DNA from: Bacteroidales bacterium
Lineage (GTDB): Bacteria > Bacteroidota > Bacteroidia > Bacteroidales > VadinHA17
DNA length: 24,216 nt
NCBI GenBank assembly: GCA_003162595.1
Contig: PMNJ01000058.1
Location: 1 to 24,216, forward strand
Direction of reading: 5' to 3'
Shown: positions 7,229 through 15,377 of the stretch, piece by piece
How positions within the stretch are numbered: position 1 is the stretch's first letter
How the letters are laid out: the number at the start of each line of letters is the position of its first letter
Made by a program: the position numbers and the translations under genes
Notes under the pieces: model-generated
The model's input: only the letters and a program-made list of their open reading frames with translations
What the model was told of the DNA's origin: nothing
The model's database searches: none

Positions 7229-8290
7229 TTACCATTTCAGAAGAATTCCAACCTTATTAGAATACTGAATAAATGTGAGTTCTGTTTTATTTTTTGATTT
7301 TGATAATAAAGGATTAACCGGATACTGATGTGTTTTATTATAATGGTTCACTACCTGCTTGCCACATAAATATCCCATAATTCCACCGACAAATACATCA
7401 GAAGCCCAGTGTTCATGTTCAGTTAATCTTGATATACCGACCAGAGTAGCTGCCGAATAGCAAATAACCGGGATTGCTTTTATATCCTTGTACTGTGATG
7501 CAAAAACTGTCGCGATTGAAAATGCAGTTGCAGTATGACCCGAAGGAAAAGCATCAAATTCAGAAACCGGCTTTCTTATTTTAAGATCCTGGTCCCATCT
7601 TGAAAATGGCCCGTACCAGCTACCTCCTGCAGTTTTGCTGAAAGTATAATCAGCTATAGGTCTTTCTCTGCCTGTAAGTATTTTTATAATATTTACCCAG
7701 ACACCAGAGGTAATCATGGCCTGTGTTGCCAGTAAGCTTGTCTGCAGCCCCTTTTCATTTTTGCATGCGGCGCTTAGCGCTCCTGCTGCGATTACTGAAT
7801 AAACTCCCCAGTTGCCGCCAAACTTGGTTATGACAGGAGAAGTTTTGTTTACCCATTTATGCTCCGTCTTCTGAACGCGTGCCCATTTGTCTATTTCTCC
7901 ATCAACATGAATCAGGACAGCAGTTATGCCGATTGCGGCACCAGTCATTATCCATTGCTTTGTACTTTGCTTGAAAGGTGCAGTTATCTGTTCTCCAAAG
8001 TTTTTAAGCAGTGAAGGAAAATATCCTTTTGATGAACGGAAGGAAAAAATACTATCAGTTTTGTAAAAGTTGTCTGATGATTTAAGATAAAGGCTATCGT
8101 TCTGATTGGGTTTTTCCAAATATTTGTACTGAACATTGGCAGAATCAAAAACCTGTGAATTTGCTGAAAAAACAACACCATTGTTAGCAACCGGAAATAA
8201 TCCACACTGTATAAGATTTATTAGAATCCATAACACTTTTTTTAGCGGCAGACCATTAAACAGACTTCTTTCCATACAGAATGAATTCAT
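7229..8290 (-). CDS. PAP2-family membrane-associated phosphatase
   Basis: All three PAP2 signature parts are present (residue numbers from the ATG at 8290): KILTGRERP at 203-211, PSGH at 249-252, and SRLTEHEHWASD at 287-298 with the catalytic histidines and Asp. This fold removes phosphate from lipid phosphates such as undecaprenyl pyrophosphate, phosphatidate or lipid A. The frame also opens at a GTG at 8329, which overlaps the upstream gene by 26 bp; the ATG at 8290 lies 13 bp after that gene's stop and is preferred. It has an N-terminal hydrophobic segment and about 130 residues of polar sequence before the phosphatase domain. Adjacency to a DUF5686 outer-membrane protein suggests an envelope-lipid role. 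Exact substrate is not readable. Confidence 0.88.
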   Translation of the reverse strand: MNSFCMERSLFNGLPLKKVLWILINLIQCGLFPVANNGVVFSANSQVFDSANVQYKYLEKPNQNDSLYLKSSDNFYKTDSIFSFRSSKGYFPSLLKNFGEQITAPFKQSTKQWIMTGAAIGITAVLIHVDGEIDKWARVQKTEHKWVNKTSPVITKFGGNWGVYSVIAAGALSAACKNEKGLQTSLLATQAMITSGVWVNIIKILTGRERPIADYTFSKTAGGSWYGPFSRWDQDLKIRKPVSEFDAFPSGHTATAFSIATVFASQYKDIKAIPVICYSAATLVGISRLTEHEHWASDVFVGGIMGYLCGKQVVNHYNKTHQYPVNPLLSKSKNKTELTFIQYSNKVGILLKW

Positions 8291-8303
8291 AAATTTAAGT
8301 TGA

Positions 8304-10865
8304 TCATATGTCAAATCTGAATTGGACACGCACTCCTAATCCTGATATATTCGGATGACTGAGATATGTAAACCTTTTTACAAGATCAACTCTGAATATC
8401 TTAAAAATATTTGTGACGCCAACGCTTGCCTCGATATATGGCTGGTTTCCAAAAGAATAAGTCAAAGGTATTCCATTATTATCAGTAGGAAACTTAAATA
8501 GAGTACTTTGATAATCCGGATTATTGTTTCTGGTGATCCCTCCATATAATACCTTGCAACTAACGACCTCCCGTAATTTGAGTTTTTTTAGCAGAGGTAT
8601 TTTATTGAAGAAAAAACCATTAAAACTATGGTCTATATTTAATGAGACATACTGATCGCTTACGAATTCCAGGAAATTCATCAGGTTATAAGTATCCTTC
8701 TGATATGAGTAGGTCTGATTTGCATTGTGTATAAACAATAGTGGGAAAGGCACTTTCCCAATGATTTTACCAGCTTCAAAGGAGACATCTGTATAACCGA
8801 GTACAGAGAGGTAATACCTCTTGCTTATGTCAAATTGAAGGCGTAAATAGTTATAATCGTTATTTATTGACTTTAGACCACCTGCAATTCTTAACTGAAT
8901 TACCGGATACTTTCCCGGTAAAGGATCTCTGTATAATTTCCCCTGGTAAAATTTTTCATTAGGGGCATACCTCAGATTGACATATAACTCAGAGATATTT
9001 ATTGCAGGTATATAATGTGCCAGTAAAATGGAATCATTGAATGTGAAATGGAGATTGCCTTCTGTTGATTGCCTGGTGAAACTATAACCGAGCATGTAAG
9101 AGAAATGATTTTCAAATTCATTAAGATATTCTGCCCTGATAGTATTATTTAACAGAAACTTGTCATTCACACCTCTTTTCAACGATAAGAATAAATTATC
9201 TCCCTGCGTAAACTGAAGTTCCTGACCAGGAATTTTGAGATCATTTTGATAACTAAGCTTAATTGATTTTACCGGAAACTGATATATTGTGCGTGGTGTC
9301 AACGAGTAAGTTATGCCTGCATTATATTTGAATATTCTATCATTCAACCCATAAGCTAAATAACCTTCATAAGTTATTCTTTTACTTAATGCAGTTGTGG
9401 TCCTACCTCCAAATCTGAATCTCGATCCTTCGACAGGATTAAAACTATAGAAACTTTCGTCAGGTCCGATTTCAGTTTTGCCAAGATTCAAATACCCGGT
9501 CGTCAGTAATGTTATAATGTTCATTCCTCTTTTAAATGCCGGGATCTTTTTAATACTGTCGATAGTCAGATAAACACCATTTTCAGATTTAGAGAGGGGA
9601 ACATACCGGTTTGCTTCCCAGAAACCTGAACTATCAGCTGAGCGATCTAGTTTTTCCACTTCAGCAGGGCCAGCGAACACTTTTTTATCAATCGGCTCGT
9701 TAATTTTATAATCTTTGTAAGAGATGGTACGTTGTCCATACAAACCCAATGAATTCTTCATTATACCGAAATCAATTGAGATTTCATCTTTTGAAAGCAA
9801 CCAGGATTTCTTTCCGAACTTATCAAAATCCTGCACAATAGAGATATCCTTAACCCAGTCGATATTCATCTTCTTATTAATACCCATATCTATCTTACAA
9901 ACTGCATAGCTGCTGTCAAGTGTTATATATAAATGTCCGTGAAATAGAAAATCAGTTTTATTCCTGGGCTCAAAGAACAACCTTATGCATTTGATTTTAC
10001 CTAAAGCCAATGTATCAACAATATAATATTTGTAGAATATGGGCGCGTTGTTAGCGATAGGACTTACAAAAGTGTTAGTCAGAAACAGGATTTCATTGTC
10101 GTAGATATTTATATGCTGATATAAATAGTTGAGATTTGCGGAAACACCCTTGTTGTCAAGATATTCATCAAGGTTTACCGTTTTCTCAGCACGGATTACC
10201 TCTTTTGTAGCCTCCGGATCTTTTCTGTAATAATGATCAGACAGTGTCTCTTTGATAAAAAGAGGAAGAATACTGTTACCTATTCTTTTTGTAGTATCAA
10301 TATTATCAAAGACAAACCTGAACTTTCCAAACAGTTTACTCTCTTTGAACTTTTCGGGTATATTACTTAACGCAAACTGAATTTTGTCGTACTGTTTAAA
10401 TTCCAGGTAATCGAAGCTTTTTTTATTGTTCAGATCCTTGTTCTTAATTACTTTTTGGATAAGATCAACTGCAGGATTATTTTTGTTTTTGTATTCGCTT
10501 TTTCCAGGCTTTATTATTACTTCATCTAGAGAAATTGAAGATAATTTTAAACTGACATTAATTGTCTGAACTTTACCTTCAGATATATTCCTGATTTCCG
10601 TTTGATACCCCAAAAATGAAAGCGCAATTTTATCTGCCTGAACTTTCGTTTCAATGCTGTATTTCCCCATATTGTCAGTAATTGTTCCAACAGTAGTCTT
10701 CTGAAGTGATACAGATACTCCTGCTATTGGCAAGCCGGTTTTTGCATCAACAACAATTCCCCCTATAACTGTTTTTTCTGATATCTGAGAATAAGAATCA
10801 AGGAAAGCAGAAAGCGCTAAAATGATATATATTGAAAAGAAATATTTCTTATTTATCAGTATCAT
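8304..10865 (-). CDS. DUF5686 family outer-membrane protein with carboxypeptidase-like N-terminal domain
   Basis: Its 853 residues begin with a signal peptide (to about residue 27, ending SYSQ). A carboxypeptidase-regulatory-like domain follows at about 34-118 (VIGGIVVDAKTGLPIAGVSV, with GKYSIETK and LSFLGYQTEI). The middle part, about 125-450, matches the DUF5686 pattern: NPAVDLIQKVIKNKDLNNKK, YLEFKQYDKIQFALSN, and the long YYRKDPEATKE segment. The C-terminal half is alternating aromatic beta-strand sequence ending in RVQFRFDI, typical of an outer-membrane barrel with a terminal aromatic. Function of the family is unknown. It is first of a two-gene unit with the PAP2 gene. No consensus -7 box was found upstream, only AT-rich leader. 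Confidence 0.82.
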   Translation of the reverse strand: MILINKKYFFSIYIILALSAFLDSYSQISEKTVIGGIVVDAKTGLPIAGVSVSLQKTTVGTITDNMGKYSIETKVQADKIALSFLGYQTEIRNISEGKVQTINVSLKLSSISLDEVIIKPGKSEYKNKNNPAVDLIQKVIKNKDLNNKKSFDYLEFKQYDKIQFALSNIPEKFKESKLFGKFRFVFDNIDTTKRIGNSILPLFIKETLSDHYYRKDPEATKEVIRAEKTVNLDEYLDNKGVSANLNYLYQHINIYDNEILFLTNTFVSPIANNAPIFYKYYIVDTLALGKIKCIRLFFEPRNKTDFLFHGHLYITLDSSYAVCKIDMGINKKMNIDWVKDISIVQDFDKFGKKSWLLSKDEISIDFGIMKNSLGLYGQRTISYKDYKINEPIDKKVFAGPAEVEKLDRSADSSGFWEANRYVPLSKSENGVYLTIDSIKKIPAFKRGMNIITLLTTGYLNLGKTEIGPDESFYSFNPVEGSRFRFGGRTTTALSKRITYEGYLAYGLNDRIFKYNAGITYSLTPRTIYQFPVKSIKLSYQNDLKIPGQELQFTQGDNLFLSLKRGVNDKFLLNNTIRAEYLNEFENHFSYMLGYSFTRQSTEGNLHFTFNDSILLAHYIPAINISELYVNLRYAPNEKFYQGKLYRDPLPGKYPVIQLRIAGGLKSINNDYNYLRLQFDISKRYYLSVLGYTDVSFEAGKIIGKVPFPLLFIHNANQTYSYQKDTYNLMNFLEFVSDQYVSLNIDHSFNGFFFNKIPLLKKLKLREVVSCKVLYGGITRNNNPDYQSTLFKFPTDNNGIPLTYSFGNQPYIEASVGVTNIFKIFRVDLVKRFTYLSHPNISGLGVRVQFRFDI

Positions 10866-11126
10866 TTTTTGTTTTGAGATAATTGCAACTAATTTTAATT
10901 TAAGTCATTAATGAAAAATCAATAGTAATTTTATTTAACTTTCATATATATTAAACAACTTCAAATACAAAAAGATACAAACGGGACAATATTATTTTTA
11001 ATGAAGTCTAAACAAAACTCCATAGAAACCACCAGATATTAAAACTTTTGTAAGTTACTTTATATAGCAAGTCACTAATTATCAGGATGAATTCTTGATT
11101 AGTTGCAAGGTCCAGAGATAATGTTA

Positions 11127-11717
11127 CTATACTTTTTTTGTCACCGGTCTTGGATGCGCGATTTTTGCTGATTTTTCTTCAAAGTTGAAGCGATGCACCC
11201 GATGTACAGAATTGTTATGACATTTTAAGCAGTCTTCTGCTTTTGGTCTGAAGGCTTTTGTAATGAATGGCCCTTTGTGGCAGGCTTCGCATGTCACACC
11301 TTCCTCTTTCCTGTATGTGGATGCAAAGAATGATGAATCGAGTCCTCCACCTGTAATATGGCATATTAAACATTCAAAACTTTCCTGTGGATTTCCTGTA
11401 ACGTTGGCGTTTTTCGCATACCTGTATGCCTTTTCAGAAACGAGAATTTTAAAAGCATTTGAGTGGGGACCGTTTTTCATGAGATTATACTGGAAGCCCA
11501 TTTCTTCATTATTATGACAGACCGAAGCACATTTTTCCATTCCGACATAATGGTATTTTACTTTTTCCTGTAAAGAGAAGTTCTTTTCAACTGATTGAAG
11601 TCCTGTTGATTTTTCATAGATTTCTTTAGTCTGGTTGGATTGAATTAAGCCAGTGAATATAACCATACTAAAAATGGTTGACAGGATGAAAAGTACTATT
11701 TTAATTCTTGTTTTCAA
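11127..11717 (-). CDS. Secreted cytochrome c with four haem-binding motifs (c554-like)
   Basis: The 196-residue product has an N-terminal hydrophobic signal or anchor (MKTRIKIVLF, then to about residue 24). Four haem c attachment motifs are visible: an expanded CASVCH (Cys63, Cys67, His68; three residues between cysteines), CLICH at 116-120, CEACH at 143-147 and CLKCH at 163-167. Additional histidines (His85, His172, His175, His188) could be axial ligands. The order and the surrounding SVCHNNEEMGFQYNLMKNGPHSNAF resemble the cytochrome c554-like family. It should act as a periplasmic electron carrier. The start codon is TTG at 11717, overlapping the last three bases of the upstream GH1 stop, which implies translational coupling; no other start retains the signal. 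Confidence 0.82.
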   Translation of the reverse strand: MKTRIKIVLFILSTIFSMVIFTGLIQSNQTKEIYEKSTGLQSVEKNFSLQEKVKYHYVGMEKCASVCHNNEEMGFQYNLMKNGPHSNAFKILVSEKAYRYAKNANVTGNPQESFECLICHITGGGLDSSFFASTYRKEEGVTCEACHKGPFITKAFRPKAEDCLKCHNNSVHRVHRFNFEEKSAKIAHPRPVTKKV

Positions 11718-13150
11718 TTCTTAAGAAACTCTTTAAACCACAAACCGGAATCTTTCATATATCTTTCCTGAGTCTTGAAATCTATGTAGACTAGTCCAAA
11801 GCGTGTCCGGTATCCTTTGTTCCACTCAAAATTATCAGTCGGAGACCAGACAAAATAACCGTTTACATTTACACCTTCTCTTTTTGCTTTTAACACCGCC
11901 TCCAGATGATTTTTAAAATAGTCTATTCTGTCTTTATCATGAACTCTTCCGTTTTCAAGCTTATCAGGAATGCAGGTTCCGTTTTCAGTTACAATTAAAT
12001 TCCTGATGCCTTTGTATGAGGCGTATTTTTTAAGTATTTGATATAATCCTTCAGGGTAAATTTCTCCTTCCATTTCATTTGCAGGGACGCCCCTTTTGGA
12101 TGCCAGAACTTCTTTTGCCCTCATTCCAGGTATTATTGAATTCCTGGCAACTGTTCTGAAATAATACTGGACACCAATGAAATCGAAATCAAATACCATT
12201 TTTGTTTCATCCCCGGACTTATAGAGGGACTTCATTTTCCTTAAGATAGGTACAGTATCCACCGGATAACCAAGCCCCAGGCATGGTTCGATAAAAAGGC
12301 GGTTCATTATTGCATCCATGCGTGCGGCAGCTTCTACATTCTTTTTCTTTGTATCAACCGGTTCTACCCAGGTATTTGCAAAGGTGGTTCCGATGTTTGC
12401 TACGGGCACATTTTTCCTTATGATGCGGCCTCCTTCGGCATTGCAGAGAACAGAATTGTGTACTGATTTCAGGAATGCGTTAAGATTTTTTTTACCAGGC
12501 GCAAATATCCCTTCCATATATCCGCCACCGGTAAAAGAAAGTTGTTCGTTGATGACCATCCAGTTTTTTACTTTGGGACCATATTCCCTGGTAACCACTT
12601 CAGCATATTCTGAGAACCAATCAATAATCTTACGATTCGCCCAGCCTCCACGGGCTTCAAGAACCTGCGGCATATCCCAGTGATAGAGTGTGATCCACGG
12701 TTCGATGCCGACAGAAAGGCACTTATCGATCACTTTATGGTAGAAATCAATACCTTTTTGGTTTACGGTACCGGTTCCTTCCGGAAGAATCCGTGGCCAT
12801 GAGAGGGAAAACCGGAATACATTGAAATTCATAGCCTTAATCAGATCAATATCTTCAGCGTACCTGTGGTAAAAATCGGCTGCAACATCTGCATTTTCTC
12901 CTCTTTCTATTTTGCCCGGGATACGGGAGAAATGGTCCCAGTTCGATTCGCTTTTGCCATCCAGGTTCCAGGCGCCCTCGGTTTGATATGAAGCTGCTGC
13001 CACACCCCACTTAAAACCGGTTCCGAAGTCAGTTTTCAGGAAATCACTTGCAGGCACATACCTGAAAAGGTCAGAACCAGCCAGATATCTGCTGAACAGC
13101 AAACCTGTACCGGCAATGGTTGTACTTCTAACCCAATCTCTTCGTTTCAT
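11714..13150 (-). CDS. Secreted GH1 family beta-glycosidase
   Basis: The mature region aligns end to end with GH1 beta-glucosidases: FKWGVAAASYQTEGAWNLDG, then the acid/base region WMVINEQ (Glu202), the nucleophile region LIVTENG (Glu389), and WSPTDNFEW at 435-443. Both catalytic glutamates are intact; the usual NEP is NEQ. At the N-terminus, KRRDWVR is followed by a hydrophobic run, which looks like a twin-arginine export signal and is unusual because GH1 enzymes are mostly cytoplasmic. It likely hydrolyses beta-linked disaccharides or aryl glycosides in the periplasm. It lies 22 bp after the DgkA-type gene and overlaps the cytochrome gene by three bases. Confidence 0.92.
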   Translation of the reverse strand: MKRRDWVRSTTIAGTGLLFSRYLAGSDLFRYVPASDFLKTDFGTGFKWGVAAASYQTEGAWNLDGKSESNWDHFSRIPGKIERGENADVAADFYHRYAEDIDLIKAMNFNVFRFSLSWPRILPEGTGTVNQKGIDFYHKVIDKCLSVGIEPWITLYHWDMPQVLEARGGWANRKIIDWFSEYAEVVTREYGPKVKNWMVINEQLSFTGGGYMEGIFAPGKKNLNAFLKSVHNSVLCNAEGGRIIRKNVPVANIGTTFANTWVEPVDTKKKNVEAAARMDAIMNRLFIEPCLGLGYPVDTVPILRKMKSLYKSGDETKMVFDFDFIGVQYYFRTVARNSIIPGMRAKEVLASKRGVPANEMEGEIYPEGLYQILKKYASYKGIRNLIVTENGTCIPDKLENGRVHDKDRIDYFKNHLEAVLKAKREGVNVNGYFVWSPTDNFEWNKGYRTRFGLVYIDFKTQERYMKDSGLWFKEFLKN

Positions 13151-13172
13151 ATCAGTTAATCTTGAATGGAGC

Positions 13173-13550
13173 TTAAATTAAGTTTAAAAACTTCGGAATA
13201 AAAATAAGTCCCCCAACAACTATGGCGATAATTGCTGATATCAACACAGCTGCTGCACCATAATCTTTTGCCCTCATGATAAGTTCATTCCATTCGGGAT
13301 CAATACGATCGGCCAATGATTCAATTGAAGAATTCAATAGTTCAGTTAGATATACTGCACCAATAACAATTATCAGCAAAGACCATTCGTAATGATCAAT
13401 CTTCATAATTATTCCCATGATGATTGCTATTATTGCAGCAAGGAGATGAATTCTGGAATTATGTTCATTCTTTAAAAGCAAGCTTATTCCGTTCAGTGCA
13501 AACCTAAAACTTCCGAACCTTGATTTCAAAGAAAATTTATTTGAGGTCAT
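13173..13550 (-). CDS. dgkA: Diacylglycerol kinase / undecaprenol kinase (DgkA family)
   Basis: This 125-residue protein has three predicted membrane segments, the usual length for the family. The signature is clear: TELLNSSIESLADRIDPEW holds Glu70, Asn73, Glu77 and Asp81, followed by MRAKDYGAAAVLISA with the KD..AAA helix (Lys95, Asp96). Family enzymes phosphorylate diacylglycerol or undecaprenol from ATP at the inner membrane. It is within a tight run between the FISUMP lipoprotein and the GH1 gene (22-bp gaps on both sides), so it is likely co-transcribed. Whether its substrate is undecaprenol or diacylglycerol cannot be read from sequence. Confidence 0.92.
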   Translation of the reverse strand: MTSNKFSLKSRFGSFRFALNGISLLLKNEHNSRIHLLAAIIAIIMGIIMKIDHYEWSLLIIVIGAVYLTELLNSSIESLADRIDPEWNELIMRAKDYGAAAVLISAIIAIVVGGLIFIPKFLNLI

Positions 13551-13572
13551 ATAGTTATAGATAGAAAGTTAT

Positions 13573-14253
13573 TTAATCTTTAAGGCACCTGACACTAAAT
13601 CCATTTTTTTTATTTCTGTGGTCTATGCTAAAGGCTGAATCATTGAAATAGAGGCCCGTATACCATTCATCATCATTGGTAACTTGTGTGGCAGACCAGA
13701 TGCAGGTATAGGATAGAACAGAAGCGAAGGTCCCCTCAAAATACCTTATACCGGCTCCAAACGCAGTAAGACCACTGCTGTTATCTGCTCCCTTATTTGG
13801 TGAAAGCCAGTGAGTTGTTCCTGCTTCTTTTAATTTTCCACCTCCCTTGAGTGAATCACCAAGAAAATCCCTCAATACCAGCCACTCCTCTTTTTCAGGA
13901 ACATGCCATCCTGTTGGGCAAAGTTTTCCGGTATTCACTGTATAACCATTATATAACGCTCCATACGTGTCTTTGAATGAAGCTCCATCATTATTGTACC
14001 AGCAAAAGCCAGGTGTCGTGAGAGTGTCCCAGGAATCAGCATCAGTTATCAGTGCTATATCAGTTCCATCGTTAAAAGTGGTTGTTTTCAGGTTCTCTGC
14101 CATCCAGACCTGGGTGCCTATTTTTACAGTTTTGTAAGTATTCCCCTCTATGTCAGATAATGGAACCCCAGGTTTATCCTGCTTTTTGCACCCCGGGGGA
14201 AATAAGGAAATGACGACCAGAATTAATATAAGAGATGAGCTCTTTTTTCTCAT
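13573..14253 (-). CDS. FISUMP-domain lipoprotein
   Basis: The frame opens at a GTG (14277) directly after the upstream stop, but ATG at 14253 gives MRKKSSSLILILVV and the lipobox PPGC, so this start and 226 residues are preferred. The mature part is the Fibrobacter succinogenes major paralogous domain: DIEGNTYKTVKIGTQVWMAE, then FCWYNNDGASFKDTYGALYN, LCPTGWHVPEKEEW, and the C-terminal GFSVRCLKD. Such proteins are surface lipoproteins of unknown ligand, common in Bacteroidota and Fibrobacterota. A second likely member starts at the left window edge. Confidence 0.88.
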   Translation of the reverse strand: MRKKSSSLILILVVISLFPPGCKKQDKPGVPLSDIEGNTYKTVKIGTQVWMAENLKTTTFNDGTDIALITDADSWDTLTTPGFCWYNNDGASFKDTYGALYNGYTVNTGKLCPTGWHVPEKEEWLVLRDFLGDSLKGGGKLKEAGTTHWLSPNKGADNSSGLTAFGAGIRYFEGTFASVLSYTCIWSATQVTNDDEWYTGLYFNDSAFSIDHRNKKNGFSVRCLKD

Positions 14254-14277
14254 TTTATCATATTGATTTAAACCCAC

Positions 14278-15273
14278 TTATAATTTCACAATATCTGACA
14301 AAAATGTATCTGTCTCTTTTTCAACACCCAGCCAGTCTTTCGATCTGATGTATGATCCAATCACATGTGCCCCTGCTTCGGGGAATGCTTTTTTTTGTTT
14401 TAATGCTGCAGGAGTGCCAAGTTCATCAAACATTTTTAACATGGCGGGTACTGAAACGGTCTTATCCTGCTCAATCTCATTTTTGTAGTAATAACCAAGG
14501 AATACAGGGCATTTTACATTAGAAAAGACTTCTGGTTTCATTGTATTTGAAATCAGACTCTGAAGAGCTAGCAAAGCTTCTATACGGTAATCAAGTTGCC
14601 AGTAATTTGCATGAACCTTGCTCTCTGATTCAAATTTTCTGACAGGTCCGCCTGAAACAATCCTTGCAATCTGCAACCCCCAGGGTTTGTCAAGGATCAT
14701 CGCGGTATTGTCGTAAAGCTTCACACATGGCGAATATAGGACGATTGCTTTTATTTCCGGATGCCGTGAAGCCAGGTAGAGAGACAGGGTCCCGCCTGCG
14801 GAAGTACCGATAACCACAACTTCATCGCCTAGTTTTTTTGTAATGGAGAAAGCATCTTCTGCTGAAGCTTCGTATGCTCCAGCGGTAAGATTGATCATAG
14901 AGCTGTCACCCCTGTCAATACCATGTTCAGCGAGCCGTGAAAGATAAAGATTGGCATTGTATTTTTTTGCAAGATCCTTATGAACAGGATCGCCTTCAGC
15001 CTGGCTGGCAGAAAAACCGTGGAGATAAATAAATGCAATTTTTGTTTTCTCTTTTTTAGAAGAATCAGCCCAAATAATTCTTGCCTGGTTATCGGGTTTG
15101 ATTCCCTTTATCGCATTTTCGCTCCTGTTTATATTATTCTCCAGATCGGTAAGCGATACCGGGAGATTAATCTCATGTATGGAAAAATCAGGCTTTGAGG
15201 GTCTGGGCCCAACAGAGTAAATTATAAAGAGGGCTAGAATAATTCCTGACAACCATTTTCCAAATCTTTTCAT
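14278..15273 (-). CDS. Alpha/beta hydrolase, membrane-anchored serine hydrolase
   Basis: 331 residues. An N-terminal hydrophobic segment (residues 8-20) probably anchors or exports it. FIYLHGFSAS is the oxyanion-strand motif, VVVIGTSAGGTLSL carries the nucleophile elbow (Ser158), and candidate Asp270 and His303 (in GAHVIGS) complete a triad. This layout fits the serine-aminopeptidase-like or monoacylglycerol-lipase-like hydrolases. It leads the run of hydrolase, FISUMP, DgkA-type, GH1 and cytochrome genes and has a -7-like box upstream at 15322-15329. Substrate is not known; lipid or ester hydrolysis is most likely. Confidence 0.8.
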   Translation of the reverse strand: MKRFGKWLSGIILALFIIYSVGPRPSKPDFSIHEINLPVSLTDLENNINRSENAIKGIKPDNQARIIWADSSKKEKTKIAFIYLHGFSASQAEGDPVHKDLAKKYNANLYLSRLAEHGIDRGDSSMINLTAGAYEASAEDAFSITKKLGDEVVVIGTSAGGTLSLYLASRHPEIKAIVLYSPCVKLYDNTAMILDKPWGLQIARIVSGGPVRKFESESKVHANYWQLDYRIEALLALQSLISNTMKPEVFSNVKCPVFLGYYYKNEIEQDKTVSVPAMLKMFDELGTPAALKQKKAFPEAGAHVIGSYIRSKDWLGVEKETDTFLSDIVKL

Positions 15274-15321
15274 ATTGATGTTTTAAGCAACAATAAAATT
15301 ATTAAAGTAAGAATTACAAAA

Positions 15322-15329
15322 CAAATATA
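15322..15329 (-). promoter_or_regulatory. Candidate -7 promoter box for the hydrolase-to-cytochrome run
   Basis: The minus strand reads TATATTTG, an exact match to TAnnTTTG, 48 bp upstream of the ATG at 15273. No clear -33 element lies at the expected distance. It would give a leader of about 40 nt for the five-gene run. Confidence 0.4.
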
Positions 15330-15377
15330 ATTCCCAACTTAAAATACCGATGAAATATTTCTGATCAGATTGAATTA

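Noticed and set aside
12318..12683. Plus-strand frame of 121 codons inside the GH1 gene
   Set aside because: Antisense shadow of the conserved GH1 catalytic region.
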